A DNA stretch of 64,000 bases from Lachnospiraceae bacterium (GTDB lineage Bacteria > Bacillota > Clostridia > Lachnospirales > Lachnospiraceae): contig QXXL01000004.1 in NCBI GenBank assembly GCA_009911505.1, positions 124,001-188,000 of the forward strand, written 5' to 3'. Under the pieces are notes generated by a model, which saw only the letters and a list, made by a program, of their open reading frames with translations, did no database searches and was not told where the DNA came from. The position numbers and the translations under genes are program-made. Shown one piece after another: positions 9,261-17,475 of the stretch. The first letter of the stretch is position 1. Each line of letters opens with the position of its first letter.

Positions 9261-9282
9261 AGAGTGGGCGTTAACCCACTCT
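9261..9282 (-). promoter_or_regulatory. rimP 5' leader hairpin
   Basis: AGAGTGGG-TTAACG-CCCACTCT forms a perfect 8 bp stem followed on the minus strand by AAATTTTGTTT. It lies between the rimP promoter (TSS near 9304) and the rimP start, so it can act as a leader attenuator. It could also terminate hydrogenase read-through. Hairpins of this type are frequent before rimP in Firmicutes (recollection, not checked). Confidence 0.6.
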
Positions 9283-9310
9283 CTTAAATAATACTTTATT
9301 TAATATGGCT

Positions 9311-9339
9311 AGTATATCACTGTTTTCCAGATATTGCAA
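9311..9339 (-). promoter_or_regulatory. Promoter of the rimP-nusA-infB operon
   Basis: Minus-strand TTGCAA (9334-9339), 17 bp spacer, TATACT (9311-9316). Predicted start near 9304, about 97 nt before the rimP GTG. Confidence 0.65.
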
Positions 9340-9385
9340 GGCTTTTTAACAGGAATTGTCACGCCCGGCTGTACCTGTATTATGA

Positions 9386-11074
9386 TTACTCTAAGTTCCG
9401 ATGTAAAAGCTTATGCTCTTTTCCCTTTAGAAAATCCTGGTAAAGCGCTTCTATCGCAGGGTTCTTATCGGAGGACTTAATATTGCAGTCCTGATCTACC
9501 TTATAAAGCCCTTCCATCCTGCGCATCTTCGTCCTAGGCCCTGCCGGCCCCGGCTGTCCGCCGCCCATAACACAGCCCCTCTTGCACGCCATTACCTCGA
9601 CAAAGTCGTAGCTTGCCTCTCCCGCTTTGATCCGCTCCAACAGCTTTCCTGCGTTGGCAAGCCCGTTTACCACTGCAATCCGCACCGTGCGTCCGCCGTG
9701 TTCGATTTCGGCCTCCTTAATCCCTTCTTCCCCGCGCACTCCGGTAAACGCAATATCCCGAAGCGTCTGGAAATCCTTCTTCTCAGAAAGCCTGCGCAAA
9801 ACGGCTTCGGTCACGCCGCCCGTTACGCCGAAAATCGCGCCGCCGCCGGAAGCCAGAGAAAACGGCATATCCGCAGATTCTCCCTGTATCTTGTCAAACT
9901 GGATCCCCACCTGCTTAATCATCCGGATCACTTCGGTCGTCGTCAGCACATAATCCGTATCCTGCCTGCCGTCGGTAAAATTGTCCTTACGCAAAATCTC
10001 TCCCTTTTTGGCGGTACAGGGCATAATGGATACGACCATCGTCTTTTTGCCGTCCCTTTTGTCCTGCTCCTTATAGTATTCCTTGAGCACCGCGGAAAAC
10101 ATCCCCTGCGGGGAACGGCAGGTGGAAATGTTCTTCGTAAATTCCGGATAACGGTTCTCGCAGTATTTTACCCAGCCCGGGCAGCAGGAGGTAAAAAGCG
10201 GCAGGTTTTCACTCGCTGCCAGGCGCTCCGCAAATTCCGCCGATTCTTCCATAACAGTCAAATCCGCCGCAAAATTGGTGTCGTATATTTCGTCAAAGCC
10301 CATAATGCGCAACGCTTCCACCAGTTTGCCGAAGGAATTTTCCCCCTTATTAATCTGGAAATGATCGCCGACCGCAATCCGGACGGCCGGGGCAACCTGC
10401 GCTATCACGCGGACATTTTTGTCTTCGATGGCGTCCCATACAACCGTAACGTTTGAGCGTAACGACAACGCTGAAGTCGGACAGACTGACGCGCACTGCC
10501 CGCAGCCTACACAGTCCGTTTCGCTCAGCTTTTTGTGGAACGCCGGCGTTACTTCGGTTTTGGCGCCGCGGAACGCAAAGTTGATGGCGCCCACGCCCTG
10601 GATTTCGTCGCAGGTGCGCACACAGTCGCCGCAGAGGATGCATTTGTTCGGATCCAAAACGATGCTCGGCGAACTCATATCAACCGGGCGGGCTTCCCTG
10701 GTATTGGGGAAACGCACGTCGTGCACGCCGACCCGGTACGCTAACGACTGCAGTTCGCACATGCCGTTTTTGTGGCAGACCGTACAGTCCCTGTCGTGGG
10801 ACGCAAGCAAAAGCTCTATAATTAATTTACGGTAGCTTTGGATACGCTTGGTATTGGTGTAGATGACCATGCCGGGCCTTGGCTGCTCAGAACAGGATGC
10901 AAAAATCCTTCCTTTGTCGTCTTCCACCACGCACATACGGCACGCCCCGTAAATGGATAATTCGGAATGGTAACAAAACGTCGGCAGGTCAATGCCGATT
11001 TTACGGATTAAGGAAAGGACGTTTTTCTCCCCTTCTATCGGCACCTTTTTGGAATCTATTGTAATATAATCCAT
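9386..11074 (-). CDS. hydA: [FeFe] hydrogenase catalytic subunit
   Basis: This is the H2-producing or H2-oxidising subunit (562 aa) of a multi-subunit cytoplasmic hydrogenase. The N-terminus is a 2Fe-2S domain (CYHSELSIYGACRMCVVED), then the His-Cys cluster (HDRDCTVCHKNGMCELQ), then two 4Fe-4S ferredoxin motifs (CILCGDCVRTC and CVGCGQCASVC). The H-cluster motifs are intact: L1 TSCCPGWVKYCE, L2 MPCTAKKGE, and L3 MACKRGCVMGGGQP. The short C-terminal tail carries no extra domain. With HydB and HydC next to it, the operon matches NAD(H)/ferredoxin bifurcating hydrogenases; whether the partner is NAD or NADP cannot be read from sequence alone. Confidence 0.95.
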   Translation of the reverse strand: MDYITIDSKKVPIEGEKNVLSLIRKIGIDLPTFCYHSELSIYGACRMCVVEDDKGRIFASCSEQPRPGMVIYTNTKRIQSYRKLIIELLLASHDRDCTVCHKNGMCELQSLAYRVGVHDVRFPNTREARPVDMSSPSIVLDPNKCILCGDCVRTCDEIQGVGAINFAFRGAKTEVTPAFHKKLSETDCVGCGQCASVCPTSALSLRSNVTVVWDAIEDKNVRVIAQVAPAVRIAVGDHFQINKGENSFGKLVEALRIMGFDEIYDTNFAADLTVMEESAEFAERLAASENLPLFTSCCPGWVKYCENRYPEFTKNISTCRSPQGMFSAVLKEYYKEQDKRDGKKTMVVSIMPCTAKKGEILRKDNFTDGRQDTDYVLTTTEVIRMIKQVGIQFDKIQGESADMPFSLASGGGAIFGVTGGVTEAVLRRLSEKKDFQTLRDIAFTGVRGEEGIKEAEIEHGGRTVRIAVVNGLANAGKLLERIKAGEASYDFVEVMACKRGCVMGGGQPGPAGPRTKMRRMEGLYKVDQDCNIKSSDKNPAIEALYQDFLKGKEHKLLHRNLE

Positions 11075-11086
11075 CTTTCGTTCCTC

Positions 11087-12958
11087 CTAACTTTCTTTCA
11101 CAATCGCGCCAAACGGACAGTTATCCAGACAGCTGCCGCATTTGATGCACAACTCCTGATCGATTACAAAAGGTTCCTTTATTTTGCCGTTGATTGCGCT
11201 GACCGGGCAGTTCCTTGCACACTTGGAGCACCCCTTACACAAATCCGTTTTGATTTTGTACTGCATCAGCGCCTGGCAGGTACCTGTTTTGCAGCGTTTT
11301 CCTTCTACATGATCCAGGTATTCCTCCCTGAAATTGCGAAGCGTAGAAAGCACCGGAAGAGCCGCGCTTTTGCCCAGCCCGCAGAGCGCCGTATTGGTAA
11401 TCGCTTCCCCAAGCTCTTCTAAGGTTTGAAGCGATTCCTTCGTCCCTTTCCCGGCAACGATATCCTCTAAGATATCCAGCATCCGTTTCGTCCCCTCGCG
11501 GCACGGCACGCATTTGCCGCAGCTTTCGTTCTGGGTAAAATTCATAAAGAAACGGGCAACTTCCACCATACACGTATTTTCATCCATAACCACAAGCCCG
11601 CCGGAGCCAATCATGGCGTTTAGCTTCTTTAAGGAGTCAAAATCCAGGGCAACCTCCAGATTGCTTGTCACCAAACAGCCGCCGGACGGCCCGCCGATCT
11701 GTACGGCCTTAAACGGTACGTCGTTTTTGACCCCGCCGCCGATATCGTATACGATTTTACGCAGGTTGGTGCCCATTGGCACTTCGATTAACCCGGTATT
11801 CTTCACGCTTCCGGTCAGTGCAAACGCTTTGGTGCCGGGACTCCCTTCGGTTCCTATAGTACGGTACCAGGCGGCGCCCTCGTTGATAATCATCGGCACA
11901 TTAGCATACGTCTCCACATTGTTTAACACGGTGGGCTTTGCAAACAGCCCCTGCTCTACGGTTCTAGGGGGCTTGGTCCTCGGCATCCCGCGCTCGCCCT
12001 CAATGGACGCGGTCAAAGCGCTTCCTTCCCCGCAGACAAACGCGCCCGCGCCGCGGTTAATATGTACCTGGAAGCTAAAATCCGTACCCAAAATACGATC
12101 GCCCAAAAGCCCCGCTTCCTCGGCCTGTGCAATCGCAAGCTTTAAGCGGCTGATTGCAAGCGGATATTCCGCGCGCACATAGATATAGCCGTTCTGCGCG
12201 CCGACGGCATAGCCCGCAATCATCATCCCCTCTAACATTTTGTGCGGATCGCCTTCCATCACGCTGCGGTCCATAAATGCGCCGGGATCGCCCTCATCCC
12301 CGTTGCAGACGATATACTTGTCCGCTTCCTTCTGGCGCGCCACCTGCTTCCATTTATATCCGGTCTGAAAACCGCCGCCGCCGCGTCCCCTTAAATTGGA
12401 CTCTGATATTTCCTCCACAACCGCATGCGGCGTCATTTCAAACAGCGCCTTCTCTAACGCCTGATAACCGCCTACAGCAAGGTATTCGTCGATATTTTCC
12501 GCGTCGATATGGCCGCAGTTTTTTAGTACCAGGCGCGTCTGCTTCTCATAAAACGGAATTTTCTCCTGTGTCTCGTATTTTACGCCGTCCGCTTCATACA
12601 ATAGCCGCTCCACCGGAAGATCGTTTTTGATGGACATTTCAAAAATCTCGTCGCAGTCTTCTTCCTTTACCTTAACGTACAGGTAATTCTTCGGCTCAAT
12701 CCGCACAAGCGGGCCCATTTCACAAAACCCGTGGCAGCCGCTGCGCTTTACCTTTGCATGGGCAATTTCCGCGCCAAATTCCACCGAAACGTCGTCCATT
12801 CCCGCCGCAAGCTCCGAAAAGCGGTCATATATTTTGGCAGAACCGCCGGCAAGGCAGCCCGTTCCGGCACAGACTAAAATCCGGTGCGCCGGGCGTTTCA
12901 TTGCTTCTTTTGCTTCTTTTCTTCTTTTATCCAAGGCTTCTCTGTTTTCGATTCTCAT
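11087..12958 (-). CDS. hydB: NuoF-like hydrogenase subunit (flavin/NAD(P)-binding)
   Basis: This 623-residue subunit carries the FMN and NAD(P)H site. Residues about 25-110 are a thioredoxin-like 2Fe-2S domain (CAGTGCLAGGSAKI ... SGCHGFCEMGP). The NuoF core follows, with GRGGGGFQTGYKW and NGDEGDPGAFMDRSVMEGDPH for FMN/NAD binding and the 4Fe-4S motif ESCGKCVPCREGTKRM. The C-terminus adds two ferredoxin 4Fe-4S motifs (CKGCSKCARNCP and CIKCGSCLDNCPFGAI). Its stop is 12 bp before hydA. It passes electrons among NAD(P)H, ferredoxin and HydA. Confidence 0.94.
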   Translation of the reverse strand: MRIENREALDKRRKEAKEAMKRPAHRILVCAGTGCLAGGSAKIYDRFSELAAGMDDVSVEFGAEIAHAKVKRSGCHGFCEMGPLVRIEPKNYLYVKVKEEDCDEIFEMSIKNDLPVERLLYEADGVKYETQEKIPFYEKQTRLVLKNCGHIDAENIDEYLAVGGYQALEKALFEMTPHAVVEEISESNLRGRGGGGFQTGYKWKQVARQKEADKYIVCNGDEGDPGAFMDRSVMEGDPHKMLEGMMIAGYAVGAQNGYIYVRAEYPLAISRLKLAIAQAEEAGLLGDRILGTDFSFQVHINRGAGAFVCGEGSALTASIEGERGMPRTKPPRTVEQGLFAKPTVLNNVETYANVPMIINEGAAWYRTIGTEGSPGTKAFALTGSVKNTGLIEVPMGTNLRKIVYDIGGGVKNDVPFKAVQIGGPSGGCLVTSNLEVALDFDSLKKLNAMIGSGGLVVMDENTCMVEVARFFMNFTQNESCGKCVPCREGTKRMLDILEDIVAGKGTKESLQTLEELGEAITNTALCGLGKSAALPVLSTLRNFREEYLDHVEGKRCKTGTCQALMQYKIKTDLCKGCSKCARNCPVSAINGKIKEPFVIDQELCIKCGSCLDNCPFGAIVKES

Positions 12959-13438
12959 TTACCCTTTTGCACCTCTCAATTCTTCAAACAGTTCGTGTAC
13001 CTTTTCCGGCGTCATAGCAGGATGCACCACATCGTTGACCGTAAGTACCGGGGCTAAGCCGCATGCCCCAAGGCAGGATACAGTTTCTAATGTAAAGAGC
13101 ATATCGTCCGTCGTATGCTTACCTTTGCCAAGCCCAGTTTCTTTATAGATCTGATCCAAGATTGCAGTAGACTTGCGCACATGGCACGCCGTACCGTCGC
13201 ATACCCGGATCACGTACTTGCCCTTAGCTTCAAAGGAAAAATTCTCATAAAAGGTTGCTACGCTGTATGCTTTAGCTTCATTGATGCCAAGCCGCTTTGC
13301 CACGTAGCTTAAAAGCTCCGGCGGCAGATAGCGGTAATGGCTTTGGATATCCTGGATAATCGGAATCAAAAACCGCTGCACCGTCCCATGCTGGCTGATG
13401 ATTTCATCTGCCTTGTCATAGTAAGATTGTTCTAACAT
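12959..13438 (-). CDS. hydC: NuoE-like 2Fe-2S hydrogenase subunit
   Basis: A thioredoxin-like 2Fe-2S protein (159 aa) of the NuoE/HydC family. Ligand cysteines are in VCDGTACHVRKS and SCLGACGLAPV. An in-frame ATG exists 12 bp upstream at 13450, but it is part of the ribosome-binding region. The sequence GATGGAGGTTTTTATG places GGAGG five bases before ATG 13438, so the shorter form (MLEQSYYDKADEII) is preferred. The stop abuts the hydB start with no gap. It is the first gene of the three-gene hydrogenase operon. Confidence 0.93.
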   Translation of the reverse strand: MLEQSYYDKADEIISQHGTVQRFLIPIIQDIQSHYRYLPPELLSYVAKRLGINEAKAYSVATFYENFSFEAKGKYVIRVCDGTACHVRKSTAILDQIYKETGLGKGKHTTDDMLFTLETVSCLGACGLAPVLTVNDVVHPAMTPEKVHELFEELRGAKG

Positions 13439-13483
13439 AAAAACCTCCATCTTGTGTATTGTATTTACTTAAGGCCGCTGAAT

Positions 13484-13499
13484 CATTCTGTACAGAATG
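13484..13499. promoter_or_regulatory. 16 bp perfect palindrome before the hydrogenase operon
   Basis: CATTCTGTACAGAATG is fully self-complementary with no loop. It lies 46 bp upstream of the hydC start, in the gap to the SGNH gene, and has no U-run, so it looks like a dimeric repressor site rather than a terminator. The regulator is unknown. Confidence 0.4.
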
Positions 13500-13510
13500 G
13501 GACGTGCCGC

Positions 13511-14506
13511 CTAATGTACGGAAATATGGTTAATGACTAACTGCGCGATACAAGCCATCCCCTCGTCATTCGGATGCGCCGCCACAACTTCATTTGTAAT
13601 CGTATGCTGCCCGCCGTCTGCGCCGGACACTACCGCCCCAATCGCAGAACGGTAAAACGCTTCATATCCATTCAAAAAATCAGTCATTTCCACAAACGGG
13701 ACGCCATAAGCCGCGCATGCCCCCCGCTTTGCCGCTTCAATATCCTCGGAAGGCCAAAGCGTTTCCCCCAGCATCAGAATCTGCGCATTTGGGGCTTTTT
13801 CCTTAATCAGCTTCACCAGGCTATTGTAATCGCTTCCTAAGGTTTCTTTAAAGGAAGTAATATTCTCCCCGGTCTGTATGGTAACAAGATCTGTATGCTC
13901 GTTAAAATAGCCTTCATAATCTGCCAGTATGGCATTCCGGTTCTGCGCCACTTCCCATTTCTTCAGATCCAGGACGGTTGTCGTGACGTCTTTGGGCGTC
14001 TGTCCGCCTAACCACCTTGCTACCAGGTGTATGTAATCTTTTTCTTCGGAAGAAGCCGCCATGCCCCAGCTCCCCCACCAGTTGCCCTCTGCGACATCGT
14101 TACAGGTCACTGAATTGCCCAGTGCAACGTAATCAAACGTTTTATCGGAAGCAATAATCGCTTTGACGCCGTTGATTTCAGTCTCGGTTTCCGTTTCGGT
14201 TTCCGTCTCTGTCTCGGTTTCTGGTACTGCTTCGGTTGCAGGCTCCGTCTCTGTCTCCGGTTCCGTATTTAATTCCCCTCTGCCATCTGCTGTGGCGGAC
14301 GTGTCATCCTCTGGCTGCAGCGCTTCTTCCGGCTCTGTCGTCTCCGTTACCTTTTCCTCAACAAATGCAGACCTCACTTCTGACTTATGTTCTGTTTCCT
14401 GTACCTCCTGCTGCGTTTCGCCAGTATTCCCGTTGGCCGCGCAGCCGGCAAACAAAAATACTGCGCACATCATAAGAATCAAATTAGAATAAATTTTTTT
14501 CTTCAT
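13511..14506 (-). CDS. SGNH/GDSL-type hydrolase lipoprotein
   Basis: The protein starts at ATG 14506 (AGAGG site at correct spacing; a GTG two codons upstream is less likely). Residues 1-22 are a lipoprotein signal with lipobox LFAGC, so it should be anchored outside the cell membrane. A low-complexity Glu/Thr stalk (about residues 25-115, including a run of ET dipeptides) separates the anchor from the enzyme domain. That domain begins FDYVALGNSVTCND, where GNS replaces the GDS block I nucleophile motif. GENITSF contains the block III Asn, and the C-terminal HPNDEGMACIA supplies the block V His. Substrate is unknown; wall or glycan esters are plausible. It has a consensus promoter with a WalR-type box upstream. 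Confidence 0.8.
   Translation of the reverse strand: MKKKIYSNLILMMCAVFLFAGCAANGNTGETQQEVQETEHKSEVRSAFVEEKVTETTEPEEALQPEDDTSATADGRGELNTEPETETEPATEAVPETETETETETETETEINGVKAIIASDKTFDYVALGNSVTCNDVAEGNWWGSWGMAASSEEKDYIHLVARWLGGQTPKDVTTTVLDLKKWEVAQNRNAILADYEGYFNEHTDLVTIQTGENITSFKETLGSDYNSLVKLIKEKAPNAQILMLGETLWPSEDIEAAKRGACAAYGVPFVEMTDFLNGYEAFYRSAIGAVVSGADGGQHTITNEVVAAHPNDEGMACIAQLVINHISVH
14163..14222. repeat. Hexanucleotide repeat encoding Glu-Thr
   Basis: Imperfect tandem 6-nt units (GTCTCG/GTTTCC-like) encode an ET run in the stalk of the SGNH lipoprotein. Unit gain or loss would change stalk length without changing frame. Confidence 0.7.
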
Positions 14507-14548
14507 ATACACAACCTCTTTTCTTAGTATTCCGTTAGTTATCTGATT

Positions 14549-14604
14549 ATTATAATTGAATGGCTTTTAGATTACAATACTTTGAAATGTAAAAAAAATG
14601 TAAC
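14549..14604 (-). promoter_or_regulatory. Promoter and WalR-type box of the SGNH lipoprotein
   Basis: Minus-strand TTGTAA (14572-14577), 17 bp, TATAAT (14549-14554). Ten bases upstream of the -35 the plus strand reads TGTAAA-AAAAA-TGTAAC (14588-14604), a full match to TGTWAH-N5-TGTWAH, in the same orientation as the site before the SH3b gene. Confidence 0.6.
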
Positions 14605-14648
14605 TAAATTAAATTTCTATGTATAAACCTTAGATTACCGGCCCATAC

Positions 14649-14777
14649 TATAATTGTTCCCGGTGAGAGAAATCCCCCACCGCTTGCCGGGAACTTTTTA
14701 CAAAAGATGCAAGAATACTTATCCTCCCCTGGAAGCTTTCAGTATATTTTATATTATGCTGGAAGCTTCCTTTTTTT
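14649..14777 (+). ncRNA. Candidate small RNA with two terminator hairpins
   Basis: No plus-strand gene lies here, yet two plus-oriented intrinsic terminators do: GTTCCCGG (14656-14663) pairs with CCGGGAAC (14687-14694) before TTTTT, and GGAAGCTT (14731-14738) pairs with AAGCTTCC (14763-14770) before TTTTTTT. A TATAAT lies at 14649-14654, but it is too close to the first stem to be a neat promoter. Exposed C-rich stretches (AAATCCCCCACCG, ATCCTCCCCTGG) resemble regions of small RNAs that pair with ribosome-binding sites. Confidence 0.4.
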
Positions 14778-14795
14778 GGCAGATATGCCCTTCCC

Positions 14796-16400
14796 CTACT
14801 TAAGCTCCCTTAATAATCCAGAAACCCCCTCTTTTTCCACAAGTTGCTTATAGTACCCTATTTCCCCGAAAATCAGGTCGTCAATCACCTGCATCCCCAG
14901 CAATTCCACTGGGGCTTTATCATCCGTCAGCAAATACCTGCCCGCCTGATATTTTTCCAGCGCCCCTTCTACCTGTGCCATCATCCCTGAAAGCTTCTGT
15001 TCCGGTACCTGGCTGCGGTTTTCCGAAAAATCCGAGAGCATCCCAGCCGAATCTGATGCATACAGCTCCCTGTTCGTTGTCCCCGGCACATCCGCCGTAT
15101 ATACCTCTTCAAACACAGACGCTATCGTATCCGCAAGATACTGGTTAATATTCCCCTCCTTTTGCCCGCGCATATTCATATTCACAACCATCACGCCGTC
15201 CTCGGTAAGGTGCTCCTTCACCAGCGTAAAAAATTCAACCGATGACATCTGGAACGGTATTGTAATATCCTGGTACGCATCCACCATAATCACATCGTAT
15301 TTTCCATCCACAACATTCAAATATGCACGGCCATCATACGTGCTCACCTTAACGTCCTCCGAAAGCTTAAAGTATTGCCTGGCCAGCGCTGTAATTTTCT
15401 CGTCTATCTCTACGCCTTCTACCTGTGCACCGCTAAAATAACGTTTGCACTGCGAGGCAAACGTCCCTGTGCCGTTTCCCAATATAAGCACACGGAATTC
15501 CTCTTTTTCCATAACATCCGCCATAAGCGGGGCCGCAAGGGCATAGTCATAATACATCCCGGTCAAGCCGCCGTCCTTTTTTAAAATAGACTGCACGCCA
15601 AACAACACATTCGTGGAAAGTACCACATTGTCCTCATCCTCTTTTACCTGCAAATAATTGTATACTGACTCCCCTTCATATACCAAATCCTTCTCCCAGA
15701 ATGCAAAGCTGTCCGAATAGCCTGTAACACAGCAAATCAAAAACAAAATAAATGCTGCGGCCATCCCTTTATGCCCCCTGCCCGCCTTTATAAAATAAAC
15801 AGCGGACAACAAAAGCAGGATTCCGGCAAACACCAGAAATGTAACCGACGTACCGACTGACGGAATTGTGACAAACGTAGGCAAAAATGTACCTATAATA
15901 CTGCCTATGGTATTTGAGGCATTTAACATACCAACTGTCCGGCCATTGTCTGTTAGGCTGTCCATCGTATATTTTACCAAAGACGGCGTAACTGTCCCCA
16001 GCAAAAACAGCGGGAAAACAAAAATAGCCATACAAGCAAAAAAACCGGCCCATACCAAAAAATTGGAATTGACCGTAAATACCAGCGCTGCGGATATGGC
16101 CAGAATGACATATTTACCAGCCGCCGGGATGCATGCAATCCAGACAGCGGCAACAAGGATCCTGCTATATAGCTTGTCCGGATTTGGGTTTTTGTCTGCA
16201 TACCTTCCACCATAAATATTGCCAAGCGCCATAGCAATCATAATCGTGCCGATAATAATAGTCCATACGATTTGGGATGAGCTAAAATACGGGGCCAGCA
16301 GGCGGCTTGCCCCAAGCTCCACTGCCATGACAGACATGCCCGCGAAAAATTCGGTCAAATAGAGGTATTGTTTATTGGACAATATTGTTTTTTCTTTCAT
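14796..16400 (-). CDS. Membrane-fused spermidine synthase-like protein
   Basis: The start at ATG 16400 (MKEKTILSNKQYLYL) has an AAAGGAATGCAAAA ribosome site. A longer frame to 16469 would begin upstream of the likely transcription start and is rejected. The first 215 or so residues contain about seven hydrophobic helices; the rest is a SpeE-like Rossmann domain with the S-adenosyl-binding motif ILGNGTGTFASQCKRYF, VEGVEIDEKI, and DGRAYLNVVDGKYDVIMVDAYQ. Such fused MFS/spermidine synthase proteins are widespread, but polyamine synthesis has been shown for few of them, so the reaction is inference. It follows the LysR gene on the same strand and has its own promoter with a palindrome over the -10. 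Confidence 0.85.
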   Translation of the reverse strand: MKEKTILSNKQYLYLTEFFAGMSVMAVELGASRLLAPYFSSSQIVWTIIIGTIMIAMALGNIYGGRYADKNPNPDKLYSRILVAAVWIACIPAAGKYVILAISAALVFTVNSNFLVWAGFFACMAIFVFPLFLLGTVTPSLVKYTMDSLTDNGRTVGMLNASNTIGSIIGTFLPTFVTIPSVGTSVTFLVFAGILLLLSAVYFIKAGRGHKGMAAAFILFLICCVTGYSDSFAFWEKDLVYEGESVYNYLQVKEDEDNVVLSTNVLFGVQSILKKDGGLTGMYYDYALAAPLMADVMEKEEFRVLILGNGTGTFASQCKRYFSGAQVEGVEIDEKITALARQYFKLSEDVKVSTYDGRAYLNVVDGKYDVIMVDAYQDITIPFQMSSVEFFTLVKEHLTEDGVMVVNMNMRGQKEGNINQYLADTIASVFEEVYTADVPGTTNRELYASDSAGMLSDFSENRSQVPEQKLSGMMAQVEGALEKYQAGRYLLTDDKAPVELLGMQVIDDLIFGEIGYYKQLVEKEGVSGLLRELK

Positions 16401-16436
16401 TTTTGCATTCCTTTCTTTTCCTGAAGGGTTCATAGC

Positions 16437-16469
16437 CCAATTATACCATATAATTGGCTGCAAGGGCAA
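16437..16469 (-). promoter_or_regulatory. Promoter with overlapping palindromic operator
   Basis: Minus-strand TATAAT (16440-16445) with a weak TTGCCC (16464-16469), 18 bp apart. The -10 lies inside an inverted repeat, CCAATTAT-N5-ATAATTGG (16437-16457). It has the interrupted-palindrome form with T-N11-A that LysR-type regulators recognise; the adjacent gene encodes such a regulator. Confidence 0.5.
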
Positions 16470-16484
16470 TGTATCGCAAAAGCC

Positions 16485-17372
16485 TCACTTACGTTTCAAG
16501 TACTTACACAAAGCATCCGCCGCCCCGCTTTTCCCCCTCCCCTTATCCCAAACCATCTGTACCTCCCGCTTCGGCACACTAATATCCAGACCAATCTGTA
16601 AAATCTCCCCCTTACGGATAAACGGCCTTGCCATCGGCTCTGCTACAAACCCAATTCCCAGGTTATTCCGGATCAAAGGAAGCATCAGATCGGATGCCGC
16701 CACCTCCATATCCAGCTCAAAATCCGTTTGGCGCCCGGCAAATAAATCCTTATAAAACTCATAGGTTGCCGTACCGCATCCCAATCCAATCAAAGAATAC
16801 CGATAAAGCCCCTCAAGCTTTAGCCCCTCTTTTGCAGCAGCCGCATATTCTGTCCCGCCGACTAAAATTTCCTCAAATTCCATCATTTTCTCACAGCGCA
16901 GGCTGGCAGAAGACATAAATGGCGTTGTAACTACTGCAAAATCTGTTTTGCCGCTGATAAGCCCTTTTAAAATTGCAGGCGTAGCGCTGTTTTGGATTTT
17001 AATTTTGATCTCCGGATATGCCGTATGAAAACCATGCAGCCTCTGGAGCAAAAATAAATGCAGCGCTGTTTCCGTCACGCCAATCTCTACGATACCTTTA
17101 CACTCTGTATCCCCGCTGCGTATCTCTGCCTGTGCGCCTAACAAATGCTGGCAGGCAATCTCTACATGCTCATACAGCCGTTTCCCCTCCTGCGTCAGCT
17201 CAATCCCCCTGGGCCCCCGGATAAAGAGCCTGCAGCATAGCTGTGATTCCAAAAGCTTTATCACCCTTGTCACATTGGGCTGGTTGTTTTTTAATACCCC
17301 TGCTGCCTTGGTAATGCTTTTGTACTTGGCAGCATAATAAAATATTTTATAATATTCAAAATTTATATCCAT
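16485..17372 (-). CDS. LysR-family transcriptional regulator
   Basis: The protein (295 aa) has the N-terminal winged helix-turn-helix of LysR proteins (YYKIFYYAAKYKSITKAAGVLKNNQPNVTRVIKLLESQL ... ELTQEGKRLYEH). The substrate-binding domain is from about residue 90 (GIVEIGVTETALHLFLLQRLHGFHTAYPEIKI). It is divergent from the MATE exporter at 17476, with 103 bp between starts, and is followed by the spermidine synthase-like gene. Control of either neighbour is the usual inference for this layout. The ribosome site is weak. Confidence 0.92.
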   Translation of the reverse strand: MDINFEYYKIFYYAAKYKSITKAAGVLKNNQPNVTRVIKLLESQLCCRLFIRGPRGIELTQEGKRLYEHVEIACQHLLGAQAEIRSGDTECKGIVEIGVTETALHLFLLQRLHGFHTAYPEIKIKIQNSATPAILKGLISGKTDFAVVTTPFMSSASLRCEKMMEFEEILVGGTEYAAAAKEGLKLEGLYRYSLIGLGCGTATYEFYKDLFAGRQTDFELDMEVAASDLMLPLIRNNLGIGFVAEPMARPFIRKGEILQIGLDISVPKREVQMVWDKGRGKSGAADALCKYLKRK

Positions 17373-17406
17373 ATCTTCATAATATCTCTACTATACAATC
17401 TATATA

Positions 17407-17435
17407 TTTTTCATATTTCTAAAAAGCAGTATAAT
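17407..17435 (+). promoter_or_regulatory. Probable promoter of the MATE gene
   Basis: TATAAT at 17430-17435 with a poor -35 (TTTTTC, 17407-17412) 17 bp upstream. A weak -35 fits an activator-dependent promoter, and the divergent LysR regulator is the obvious candidate. Confidence 0.4.
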
Positions 17436-17475
17436 ACGTTGTGGAACGAAAGTAAACAGAAAGGGTTGAATATTT

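Noticed and set aside
9698..10456. Plus-strand open frame of 252 codons
   Set aside because: It is antisense to hydA, and all hydrogenase motifs are in the minus frame.
14163..14222. CRISPR-like tandem repeats
   Set aside because: The hexamers are contiguous, without spacers, and inside a coding frame. No CRISPR array or cas gene is in the window.
14163..14492. Plus-strand Ser/Val repeat frame
   Set aside because: It is the complement of the Glu-Thr stalk repeat, with no start signals.
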